A stretch of DNA of 6,516 bases from an uncultured Mycoplasmataceae bacterium (GTDB lineage: Bacteria; Bacillota_I; Bacilli_A; Mycoplasmatales; Mycoplasmoidaceae). Below the pieces are notes generated by a model, which searched no databases, was not told the DNA's origin, and saw nothing but the letters and a program-made list of their open reading frames with translations. The position numbers and the translations under genes are program-made. How positions within the stretch are numbered: the stretch's first letter is position 1; each line of letters begins with the position of its first letter. The stretch is from positions 1-6,516 of the forward strand of contig CAMWRJ010000027.1 in NCBI GenBank assembly GCA_947176635.1. The letters run 5' to 3'. Positions 1-6,180 of this stretch are shown one piece after another.

Positions 1-1069
1 TTGTTACACAATTGTTGATGTTTAAATTATTTTCTAAATTATTTAAAAATTCATCTTCAATTAATTTGTTATTTTTTTTGAATTTGTAATTATTAAAAAT
101 TAATTTGGAATGAGCAACATAAATACTTTTTTTAATTTTATTAATTTCATCTTCCATTTGTTGCATTATTGAATCCGAATAATTTAGTGGATTTGCATAA
201 TTTGTTTGATAAAAGAATCATCTTAATGCTTGATATGAATAATTTAATAAAATGTCTTTTACTAAAATGAAATTATTTAACGATTTAGACATTTTTTCAT
301 TATTAACATTAATCATTCCAATATGTAATCAAATATTTGCTAAAGAACGATTTTTTAAAGCTCTATTTTGTGCATTTTCATTTTCATGATGAGGAAATTT
401 CAAATCCATACCACCACCATGAATTGTCACAGAATCACCAATGTATTTATTAATTAAACAAGAACATTCTGTATGTCAACCTGGACGGCCTACTCCTCAA
501 GGGGAATCTCATTTAATTCCCTTGTCTGTTTTTTTTCATAAAACAAAATCGAATTCTGAATGTTTAGAATCAGATAATTTAATTCTAGATCCAGGCACTA
601 AATCTTCAATTTTATTTTTTGATAATTCACCATATTCTTTTATTTTTGTTGTGTCAAAATAAACATTATTATCATGAATATAAGCAAATCCATTTTTTAC
701 TAATTTATCAATATAATGAATGATTTCTTGAATATTATCACTAACTTTTGGATTAATCATTTCTAATGTATTTAAATCTTTTTTAATTTTTAAATAAGAT
801 TCATAATAATATTCACTAATTTCAGATTCTGTTTTATTTTGTTCAATTGCTTTATTAATAATTTTGTCATCAATATCAGTAATATTTAAAACATATTTTA
901 CATCTGATTTTTTAAATTTTAAATATCTATATAAAACATCAAAAATTACTAGTGGTCTGGCATTACCTATATGTATATGATTATAAACAGTTGGACCACA
1001 ATTATAAATTGACACCTTTTTAGTGTCAAATTCTATTAATTTAGTTGTTAATGAATCGTATAATTTCAT
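1..1069 (-). CDS. cysS: Cysteinyl-tRNA synthetase, C-terminus cut off by the window edge
   Basis: Class I aminoacyl-tRNA synthetase that charges tRNA-Cys with cysteine in the cytoplasm. About 356 residues are visible and the frame is still open at base 2. Seen directly: the N-terminal motif [15 protein letters not shown] (residues 22-36) carries the class I HIGH-type signature HIGN (33-36) and zinc ligand C24. WHTECS (198-203) supplies C202. The stretch [15 protein letters not shown] (217-231) supplies H227 and E231. The ATP-binding loop KMSKS is at 259-263. Spacing of the zinc ligands matches E. coli CysRS (C28, C209, H234, E238). Six tryptophans (178, 187, 191, 198, 247, 284) are TGA, so a standard-code reading wrongly ends at residue 177. 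The ATG lies 2 nt after the stop of the upstream gene with no convincing Shine-Dalgarno, so translation is probably coupled. It is the last visible gene of a leftward operon behind the dUTPase gene. Mycoplasma CysRS proteins are usually a little over 400 residues, so roughly the last 50-90 are missing. Confidence 0.97.
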
Positions 1070-1071
1070 AA

Positions 1072-1452
1072 TTAAGACTTAAATTCATCTTCATCTTCAT
1101 CATAAATATCTTTTTTATCATTTGATGTTTTTGTTTGTTTTTTTGTTTCATTTTCTTTATTTTTTTCTTGATTTGTTTTATCTTTAAAATTGTTATTTAA
1201 ATTTGTGAAACTACTTAATAAATTATTTAACATTTCATCAGTGTTCATTGAACTAAAATCACCTAACATACCTGCCATATTGTCACGAGCAGTTTTTAAT
1301 TTTTCATCCATAGTTACACTTTCAACAATCAATTCAGTTGCAAGCATTTCGGGAGTAATTTCAACATCTTTAAATCTTTTTTTAATTTCTAGTGTCATTT
1401 CTTGTAATTTTTTGTAAACACTATCTTCAAGTTCTATAATAATTTTTTTCAT
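1072..1452 (-). CDS. Small hypothetical protein with RHH-like N-terminus and acidic tail
   Basis: A 126-residue protein that I do not recognise as a named family. Residues 1-50 look like a ribbon-helix-helix pattern: an alternating hydrophobic strand (KKIIIELEDSVYKKLQEM), then two predicted helices. The middle (50-85) is rich in Met, Asn and Ser. From about residue 88 the chain is almost only Lys, Asn, Glu, Thr, Gln and Asp, ends in an acidic DEDEDEF stretch, and is probably disordered. It has no cysteine, tryptophan, signal peptide or membrane segment. The start is well set by AAAAGAGGT (1469-1461), 8 nt before ATG. It begins 22 nt after the stop of the dUTPase gene and ends 2 nt before cysS, so it is very likely co-transcribed with both. 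A DNA-binding or complex-assembly role is inference only. No antitoxin partner gene is visible. Confidence 0.82.
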   Translation of the reverse strand: MKKIIIELEDSVYKKLQEMTLEIKKRFKDVEITPEMLATELIVESVTMDEKLKTARDNMAGMLGDFSSMNTDEMLNNLLSSFTNLNNNFKDKTNQEKNKENETKKQTKTSNDKKDIYDEDEDEFKS

Positions 1453-1460
1453 AATTTAAT

Positions 1461-1469
1461 ACCTCTTTT
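1461..1469 (-). promoter_or_regulatory. Shine-Dalgarno of the small RHH-like gene
   Basis: AAAAGAGGT on the minus strand lies 8 nt upstream of the ATG at 1452. It is one of the strongest ribosome binding sites in the window and fixes the start of the 126-residue protein. Confidence 0.75.
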
Positions 1470-1474
1470 AAAAT

Positions 1475-1972
1475 TTATCAATTATCTTGTACACCATGAT
1501 TTTTTATACATTTTTTCTTATATGCATCTAAAATTTGATTAAAATCATAACCTAACATATAACCTAATTTAAAAAGTTCTTTCATGAATTCAGAAACAGT
1601 TTCATTATTATTGATTTTGTTATATATTGAAACTAATTTTAAAAATTGATTAACAATTTGATCATTGTTAGAAATTTCTAGTTTTTCAAATTCAATAACT
1701 GTATCTTTTTTTAAACCATAATATATATATTCACTTAATGCAAAACAAATAACATCAGCAAATTCTTCTAAAATGATTTCATCAGCACTTCTTTGTTTTT
1801 TAGATCAATAATTGAAACACCGTGTTTCGTTGCATAATTCCATAAGTTCAGTTAATAAAGCTAAATGCGCTTTATTTTTAATTTCTTCAAAATTAATATT
1901 ACGACAACGAAATATTTTTTCATTCAATTCTTTTTGAATATCATAAAACTCACTAAATAAAATCTTAACCAT
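1475..1972 (-). CDS. dUTP diphosphatase, dimeric all-alpha type (dUTPase_2 family)
   Basis: A 165-residue protein resembling the dimeric, all-alpha dUTPases of Firmicutes and their phages, which belong to the MazG-like NTP pyrophosphatase superfamily. These enzymes hydrolyse dUTP to dUMP and pyrophosphate, keeping uracil out of DNA and feeding dTMP synthesis. Seen directly: the metal-binding helices with E42xxE45 in the block LTELMELCNETRCFNYW (40-56) and E70xxD73 in LEEFADVICF (68-77), the ExxE...ExxD signature. W56 and the final W165 are TGA codons; a standard-code reading would stop at residue 55. The ATG at 1972 is preferred over an in-frame TTG at 1993 because GGAGA (1984-1980) sits 7 nt upstream of it. 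It is unrelated to the trimeric Dut fold, so I give no symbol. It is the first gene of a leftward operon with the RHH-like gene and cysS. Confidence 0.88.
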
Positions 1973-1979
1973 AATGAAG

Positions 1980-1984
1980 TCTCC
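1980..1984 (-). promoter_or_regulatory. Shine-Dalgarno that decides the dUTPase start
   Basis: GGAGA on the minus strand is 7 nt before the ATG at 1972. It argues against the upstream in-frame TTG at 1993, which has no ribosome binding site. Confidence 0.75.
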
Positions 1985-2008
1985 AATAAACAAGATTATT
2001 ATTAATAT

Positions 2009-2014
2009 ATTATA
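2009..2014 (-). promoter_or_regulatory. Candidate -10 box for the dUTPase-cysS operon
   Basis: TATAAT on the minus strand, about 37 nt upstream of the dUTPase ATG. No recognisable -35 hexamer is seen, which is common in mycoplasmas. Because the region is nearly pure A/T, a consensus hexamer has limited weight. Confidence 0.4.
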
Positions 2015-2038
2015 TTAGTAATTTTATTAATATAGTAT

Positions 2039-2044
2039 TATAAT
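2039..2044 (+). promoter_or_regulatory. Candidate -10 box for pepA and the ferritin-like gene
   Basis: TATAAT lies about 41 nt upstream of the pepA ATG in the divergent intergenic region. The -35 position has only weak similarity to consensus. The oppositely oriented candidate at 2009-2014 is only about 25 bp away, so the two promoters would be back to back. Confidence 0.4.
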
Positions 2045-2085
2045 TTAATATAAAACATTTTTAAAAAATATAGAAAGGTAAGAAA

Positions 2086-3462
2086 ATGACTATTAATAAA
2101 GAAGCATTAGAATGCACTCTTGTTGCAGTTCCTTATGCTGAAACAAATAAAAACAAATGTGGTGATGTAAAAGCTTTATATTCAACTTACCAAAAATCAT
2201 TAACTGAATATGAAATTGTACTATCAGAAAAATTTGAAACTAATGAATTATTTAGAGCTATAGTAAATTTTTTAAAAAATGATACTAAAAAATTTAATAT
2301 TTTAAATATTAACATTGATTTAAATTCATTTTTTAAAGCTACTAACAATAAAAGAAAAGAACAAATTGTTGAAATTGTAACAATTGCAACTGAATATGCA
2401 ACAGTTACTCCTTATAGTAAAAAAATAAAAAAAGCAACTGCTGCTAATGTTAATTTAATTGTTGATTCAAAATTTGAAAAATTAATTGAAGAAAGATTAG
2501 TTGTAGCTCAAGCGCAAACTTTAGCTAGAAGATTACAAGATATGCCATCTAATGAAATGGTTCCAGGAACTTTTGTTCAAGAAGTTAAAAAAATCTTTGC
2601 TGAAAATGGTGTAAATAATGTTGAATTCAATGTTATTGAAAGAAAAGAATTAGAAGCAAAAGGATTCAATTTATTAGTAGGTGTTGGTCAAGCTGCTGAA
2701 AAAGATAATGATCAACCAAGATTATTAACTATTACATACAAATCAGAACCTAAATCAAATGATTTGACAGCATTTGTAGGAAAAGGTGTATGTTTTGATA
2801 CTGGTGGATTAAACATTAAAGTTGGTGGACACATGAGATGAATGAAATATGACATGTCAGGTGCTGCAATTGTATCAATGACATTATTATCTTTAGCAAA
2901 AAATAAAGTTAAAGGTAATTATGTTGCAGTTTGTCCTTTAGTAATAAATTTATGTGATACTGAAGCACAAAGACCAGATGATGTAATTATTTCTTATTCT
3001 GGTAAAAGCGTTGAAATCGACAACACAGATGCAGAAGGTAGATTAATTTTAGCTGATGCATTAACATATACTGCAAAAGACTTAAAAGCAAGTAGAATAT
3101 TTGATATTGCTACATTAACAGGAGCAATGATTTACAGTTTAGGTGATACTTATAGTGGATTATGAACTAACTCAGATGAAATGTGAGAAAAAATTAGCCA
3201 TGCAGCTGAAGATGCAGGTGAATTAGTATGAAGAATGCCATTCCACAAAGACTTCATTGAAATGTTAAATTCTAATGTAGCTGACATTGTAAACTCAGTT
3301 TCTGATCCAAGAGGTGGTTCAAGTAGAGCTGCATGTTTCTTAAAAGAATTTACTGAAGATTTACCATATGCTCATTTTGATGTTGCAGCTACTGCAACTA
3401 AAAATAATTTAGCAACTGGAATTATTTTAAACACATTCTATAACTTTGCTAAAAATAAATAA
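2086..3462 (+). CDS. pepA: Leucyl aminopeptidase, M17 family
   Basis: Cytosolic, two-metal exopeptidase that removes N-terminal residues such as leucine from peptides. In mycoplasmas, which import peptides and make few amino acids, such enzymes release free amino acids. The protein has 458 residues (E. coli PepA has 503; the N-terminal domain is shorter here). Seen directly: the metal ligands K233, D238, D256, D315 and E317 and the catalytic K245 and R319, all at a constant offset of 37 from E. coli PepA, with the family signature NTDAEGRL at 313-320. Four tryptophans (252, 360, 367, 382) are TGA, so a standard-code reading breaks this single gene into three pieces. An AAAGG-type ribosome site near 2074-2078 precedes the ATG. 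The ferritin-like gene follows 20 nt later, likely in the same transcript. In other bacteria M17 enzymes also bind DNA; nothing here tests that. Confidence 0.97.
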
Positions 3463-3482
3463 GAAAAAGGAATAATAAAAAT

Positions 3483-3974
3483 ATGAAATCGAAAAAAATT
3501 CAAGAATTATTAAATAATCATTTTAAAACTAACATTTCATTAGGAACACTTTATACAAAATTCTTTTTTGAAATTTCAAAAACTCCATTAACTAATTTAG
3601 CTGATTATATTAAAGATTTAGCTAATGATAAATTAGGCATTCATAAAGATAAAATTATTGATTTTATGTTAAGTGCTAATTATGAATTAGATATGTTAAA
3701 AGAAGTTAATATTTGCAATTTTAAAAATGGTTCTTCTCCAAAAGAAATTATTGCTGAAATGATTAAACATGAAAAAGCTGTAATTGAAGAAGTTAACAAA
3801 TTTGCTGAAATTGCTTTATCTGAAAAAGATTTTGAAGCGTTTGAATTTATTCAATGATTTGTAAGAGATGGTTTAAAAGATTTTAATGAAGTATTATTCA
3901 TTTCTGAATTATTTGAACAATCAAATGATATGTTATTAATTGATCAAAAAATTGCTACAATTTTAGAAAAATAA
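3483..3974 (+). CDS. Ferritin-like protein with a degenerate diiron site
   Basis: A 163-residue protein, the usual length of a bacterial ferritin subunit. Ferritins form 24-subunit shells that oxidise Fe(II) and store iron. Seen directly: the C-terminal half, from IKHEKAVIEEVNKFAEIA (95-112) through FIQWFV (122-127), closely parallels helices C and D of ferritins, including the conserved QW pair; W125 is a TGA codon. The N-terminal half aligns without large gaps to E. coli FtnA. My hand alignment of the ferroxidase residues (FtnA E17, E50, H53, E94, Q127, E130) gives N17, K50, H54 with a one-residue shift, E97, G130 and D133. Most of the iron site is therefore lost or altered. The role is unclear: possibly a structural ferritin, a Dps-like or stress protein, or one subunit of a mixed shell. 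It starts 20 nt after pepA, with AAAAAGG upstream, and is followed by a terminator. Confidence 0.75.
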
Positions 3975-3989
3975 TTCTAATTAAATATG

Positions 3990-4020
3990 AAATTACTGGT
4001 CTTATGACTAGTAATTTTTT
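3990..4020 (+). terminator. Intrinsic terminator of the pepA operon
   Basis: The stem AATTACTGGTC (3991-4001) pairs with GACTAGTAATT (4006-4016), with one G-U wobble, around a 4-nt loop and is followed directly by a T tract. It begins 15 nt after the stop of the ferritin-like gene. Confidence 0.85.
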
Positions 4021-4041
4021 AATAAATATATTCTTATTAAT

Positions 4042-4081
4042 ATACAATTAATTATTTAATAAAGATTTATTGTATTTTTTT
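4042..4081 (+). other. Possible backup terminator hairpin
   Basis: ATACAATTAAT (4042-4052) can pair with ATTTATTGTAT (4065-4075), with one mismatch and a 12-nt loop, before a run of seven T. The stem is nearly all A/T and weak. The rest of 3975-4153 holds no gene that I can see. Confidence 0.35.
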
Positions 4082-4130
4082 ATAAAAAATCACAATTAAT
4101 GATAAAAAAATTATTCAAATTTTATAAAAA

Positions 4131-4139
4131 TGTTATAAT
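4131..4139 (+). promoter_or_regulatory. Extended -10 promoter of the tRNA-Asn/tRNA-Lys unit
   Basis: TGTTATAAT is a perfect extended -10 (TGnTATAAT) placed 14 nt before the first tRNA-Asn. An overlapping second TATAAT begins at 4140. No clear -35 box is seen at the expected 4111-4116 (TTATTC). Confidence 0.65.
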
Positions 4140-4153
4140 TATAATTGTGATTT

Positions 4154-4228
4154 GGCCACTTAGCTCAGCGGTAGAGCAACCGGCTGTTAACCGGTTGGTC
4201 GTAAGTTCGATCCTTACAGTGGCCGCCA
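4154..4228 (+). tRNA. tRNA-Asn (anticodon GUU), copy 1
   Basis: 75 nt, with full cloverleaf pairing. The acceptor GGCCACT pairs with AGTGGCC, the anticodon stem ACCGG/CCGGT encloses loop CTGTTAA, the T loop is TTCGATC, and G plus CCA is encoded. It is identical to the copy at 4402-4476. It is 4 nt upstream of tRNA-Lys. Confidence 0.97.
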
Positions 4229-4232
4229 TTAT

Positions 4233-4308
4233 GCTTCATTAGCTCAGTTGGTAGAGCAATTGACTCTTAATCAATGGGTCGGGGGTTCGAATCCCTCATG
4301 AAGCACCA
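4233..4308 (+). tRNA. tRNA-Lys (anticodon CUU)
   Basis: 76 nt. The acceptor GCTTCAT pairs with ATGAAGC, the anticodon loop CTCTTAA gives CUU, reading AAG, and the CCA is encoded. This is the minor lysine codon in such AT-rich genes, so the AAA-reading tRNA-Lys(UUU) should be encoded elsewhere. Confidence 0.96.
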
Positions 4309-4322
4309 TTATTAAGCTTCTT

Positions 4323-4355
4323 AATTTAAAAATTTATTAAAAAAATTTTTAAATT
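4323..4355 (+). repeat. A/T-only inverted repeat between tRNA units
   Basis: AATTTAAAAATTT (4323-4335) and AAATTTTTAAATT (4343-4355) are perfect 13-nt inverted repeats with a 7-nt loop. It could end transcription of the Asn-Lys unit, but no T tract follows and pure A/T stems are weak. Confidence 0.4.
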
Positions 4356-4364
4356 TAAAAAAAT

Positions 4365-4393
4365 TTGATATACTTATACTTGGTATATATCAA
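4365..4393 (+). promoter_or_regulatory. Promoter of the second tRNA unit, inside a dyad
   Basis: TGGTATATA (4381-4389) is an extended -10 type element ending 12 nt before the second tRNA-Asn. TTGATA (4365-4370) resembles a -35 box but leaves only a 13-nt spacer. TTGATATA (4365-4372) and TATATCAA (4386-4393) form an 8-nt inverted repeat covering the same stretch, which could be an operator or chance. Confidence 0.45.
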
Positions 4394-4401
4394 ATACATA
4401 T

Positions 4402-4476
4402 GGCCACTTAGCTCAGCGGTAGAGCAACCGGCTGTTAACCGGTTGGTCGTAAGTTCGATCCTTACAGTGGCCGCCA
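4402..4476 (+). tRNA. tRNA-Asn (anticodon GUU), copy 2
   Basis: 75 nt, identical base for base to 4154-4228, with the same encoded CCA end. Only single flanking bases on either side match as well, so the duplicated unit is essentially the gene itself. It is the first tRNA of the Asn-Glu-Val-Thr run. Confidence 0.97.
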
Positions 4477-4479
4477 TAT

Positions 4480-4556
4480 GGCTCGTTGGTGAAGTGACTT
4501 AACACACACGCCTTTCACGCGTGCATTCACGGGTTTGAATCCCGTACGAGTCACCA
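4480..4556 (+). tRNA. tRNA-Glu (anticodon UUC)
   Basis: 77 nt, starting 3 nt after tRNA-Asn. The acceptor GGCTCGT pairs with ACGAGTC with one G-U pair, and the anticodon stem CACGC/GCGTG encloses CTTTCAC, giving UUC. The T loop is TTTGAAT instead of TTCGAAT and the D loop has GA where GG is expected, so the 19-56 tertiary pair appears to be A-U. Confidence 0.95.
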
Positions 4557-4567
4557 TTTTGAAACTA

Positions 4568-4585
4568 AAACAACTTTTGTTGTTT
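4568..4585 (+). other. Hairpin in the tRNA-Glu to tRNA-Val spacer
   Basis: AAACAAC and GTTGTTT form a perfect 7-bp stem around TTTT, ending 2 nt before tRNA-Val. No T tract follows, so it is more likely a processing or spacing element than a terminator. Confidence 0.4.
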
Positions 4586-4587
4586 AT

Positions 4588-4663
4588 GGAGTGTTAGCTC
4601 AGTTGGGAGAGCATATGCCTTACAAGCATAGGGTCGGGGGTTCGAGCCCCTCACACTCCACCA
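4588..4663 (+). tRNA. tRNA-Val (anticodon UAC)
   Basis: 76 nt. The acceptor GGAGTGT pairs with ACACTCC, the anticodon stem TATGC/GCATA encloses CTTACAA, giving UAC, the T loop is TTCGAGC, and the CCA is encoded. Only one base separates it from tRNA-Thr. Confidence 0.96.
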
Positions 4664-4664
4664 T

Positions 4665-4740
4665 GCCGACTTAGCTCAATAGGCAGAGCAACTGACTTGT
4701 AATCAGTAGGTTGTGGGTTCAATTCCTATAGTCGGCACCA
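4665..4740 (+). tRNA. tRNA-Thr (anticodon UGU)
   Basis: 76 nt. The acceptor GCCGACT pairs with AGTCGGC, the anticodon stem ACTGA/TCAGT encloses CTTGTAA, giving UGU, and the CCA is encoded. The T stem GTGGG/CCTAT contains two G-U pairs, so it is rather weak. Confidence 0.96.
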
Positions 4741-4761
4741 TTAAGATATTAGCTTGAAGTT

Positions 4762-4784
4762 AGTCGGTGCTTACCGACTTTTCT
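4762..4784 (+). terminator. Terminator-like hairpin between tRNA-Thr and tRNA-Leu
   Basis: AGTCGGT (4762-4768) and ACCGACT (4773-4779) form a perfect 7-bp stem with a GCTT loop, followed by TTTCT. This is one of the few G/C-containing hairpins in the window outside the tRNAs. It lies only 3 nt before tRNA-Leu, so full termination here would silence tRNA-Leu unless it has its own promoter; partial termination or an RNA-processing role is possible. Confidence 0.55.
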
Positions 4785-4786
4785 AT

Positions 4787-4871
4787 GCGCTTGTGGCGGA
4801 ATTGGCAGACGCGCTAGACTTAGGATCTAGTTCTTTACAGAGTGGGAGTTCGACTCTCTTCAGGCGCACCA
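4787..4871 (+). tRNA. tRNA-Leu (anticodon UAG)
   Basis: 85 nt with the long variable arm typical of leucine tRNAs. The acceptor GCGCTTG pairs with CAGGCGC with one wobble, the anticodon stem CTAGA/TCTAG encloses CTTAGGA, giving UAG, and the CCA is encoded. It is the last gene of the tRNA block. Confidence 0.96.
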
Positions 4872-4881
4872 TTTAAAAATT

Positions 4882-4913
4882 AAATATCACAATTAATTTT
4901 GTGATATTTTTTA
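4882..4913 (+). terminator. Intrinsic terminator of the tRNA block
   Basis: AAATATCACAA (4882-4892) pairs perfectly with TTGTGATATTT (4899-4909) around a 6-nt loop and leads into a T run. It begins 10 nt after tRNA-Leu and separates the tRNA block from ribBA. Confidence 0.9.
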
Positions 4914-4932
4914 TTTATTACTTTATGAATGT

Positions 4933-4964
4933 TGTAAAATATATTTAATATATTTTAAAAAGGA
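4933..4964 (+). promoter_or_regulatory. Weak -10 and Shine-Dalgarno upstream of ribBA
   Basis: TAAAAT (4935-4940), preceded by TTG, is a candidate -10. AAAAAGGA (4957-4964) is the ribosome binding site, 10 nt before ATG. Only about 60 nt lie between the tRNA terminator and the start codon, too little for an FMN riboswitch, and no such structure is seen. Confidence 0.4.
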
Positions 4965-4974
4965 ATAATTACTT

Positions 4975-6180
4975 ATGAAAACAAATACAATAAAAGAAGC
5001 TTTAGAAGCTATTAAACAAGGTAAAATGATTGTCGTTGCAGATGACGAAGATAGAGAAAATGAAGGAGATTTAATTGCTTCAGCAAGTTTAGCAACACCT
5101 GAAACAATTAATTTCATGGCTACTCATGCAAGAGGTTTAATTTGCACTCCTATGTCAAAAGAAATTGCTGAAAGATTAAATATTGATTATATGGTTTGAA
5201 ACAATAAAGATTCTCACCAAACACCATTTGGAATTTCTATTGACCATATTGATACTACAACAGGAATATCAGCTCATGAAAGAGCATTAACTGCTAATAA
5301 ATGTGCAGATCCAAATTCAAAAGGTATTGATTTTAAAAGACCTGGACATATGTTTCCATTAATTGCTAGAGAAAACGGTGTATTAGAAAGAAATGGTCAT
5401 ACTGAAGCGACTGTTGATTTAATGAAATTAGCAGGACTTGAAGAATGTGGGTTATGTGTTGAAATAATGAATCCAGATGGAACAATGTGTAGAGTTAATC
5501 AATTATCTGATTTTGCTAAAAAACATAATTTAGTTTATATTACAATTAAACAAATTCAAGAATACAGAAAAACAAATGAAAATTTATTGGAATTATCTTC
5601 TAAAGTTAAGTTGCCTACTGAATTTGGTGAATTCGATCTTTATTGTTTTATTGATAAAGTTACAAAAGAACACCATTTAGCATTAGTAAAAGGTGATGTA
5701 AAAAATAAAGAAAAAGTTCTAACAAGAGTTCATTCTGAATGTTTAACTGGAGATGCATTTTCATCAATGAAATGTGATTGCGGACCACAATTACATTATG
5801 CAATGCAAAAAATTCAAGAAAATAATGGAATTTTAATTTATTTAAGACAAGAAGGTCGTAATATAGGTCTAGTTAATAAATTAAGAGCATATGAATTACA
5901 AGATAAAGGATTAGATACTGTTGATGCAAATTTAGCTTTAGGATTAAAAGCTGATGATAGAGATTATTATGTAGCAAGCCAAATTTTAAAATACTTAGGT
6001 GTTTCATCAATAAAATTATTAACTAATAATCCTGATAAAATTGAAAAAATTACAAATTATGGAATGAATGTTGCTGAAAGAGAACAAATTAAAATAAAAC
6101 CAAACAAATATGATGAAAAATATTTATTAACAAAACAAGAAAAAATGGGACATTTATTAGATATTAAAGGTAAAAAATAA
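4975..6180 (+). CDS. ribBA: Bifunctional DHBP synthase / GTP cyclohydrolase II
   Basis: Complete 401-residue RibBA, the usual length. The N-terminal RibB domain (about 1-200) converts ribulose 5-phosphate to 3,4-dihydroxy-2-butanone 4-phosphate. The C-terminal RibA domain opens GTP to the diaminopyrimidine precursor of riboflavin. Seen directly: RibB motifs [11 protein letters not shown] (23-33), HARGLICTP (51-59), RPGHMFPL (122-129) and GHTEA (141-145). RibA motifs are [10 protein letters not shown] (251-260), zinc cysteines C256, C267 and C269, RQEGRNIGL (291-299) and DDRDY (327-331). W75 is TGA. Every hallmark residue I can place is present in both halves, so both activities look intact. 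Its codon use and AT content resemble the neighbours, so any transfer was old or from a similar genome. No other riboflavin gene or FMN riboswitch is in the window. Its TAA stop overlaps the next ATG. Confidence 0.96.

Noticed and set aside
441..662. Plus-strand open frame of 73 codons
   Set aside because: It is the antisense shadow of cysS, whose motifs run through the same bases.
1190..1417. Plus-strand open frame of 75 codons with hydrophobic stretches
   Set aside because: Antisense to the RHH-like gene, which has a strong ribosome site and operon context; the hydrophobicity comes from reading A/T-rich Lys and Asn codons backwards.
1973..1993. Longer dUTPase start at TTG 1993
   Set aside because: No ribosome site precedes it, whereas GGAGA precedes the ATG at 1972 at ideal spacing, and the extra residues would overlap that site.
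2839..3231. Apparent frameshifts or nonsense mutations in pepA
   Set aside because: All interruptions are in-frame TGA codons in conserved context, read as Trp in this genetic code.
4914..4974. FMN riboswitch upstream of ribBA
   Set aside because: Only about 60 nt, A/T-rich, without the conserved multi-stem core.
4154..4974. Integrated element or attachment site at the tRNA block
   Set aside because: No integrase, no partial repeat of a tRNA 3' end in the window, and ribBA matches its neighbours in base composition.
4923..5117. Minus-strand open frame of 64 codons
   Set aside because: It overlaps the start of ribBA, whose RibB motifs are unambiguous.
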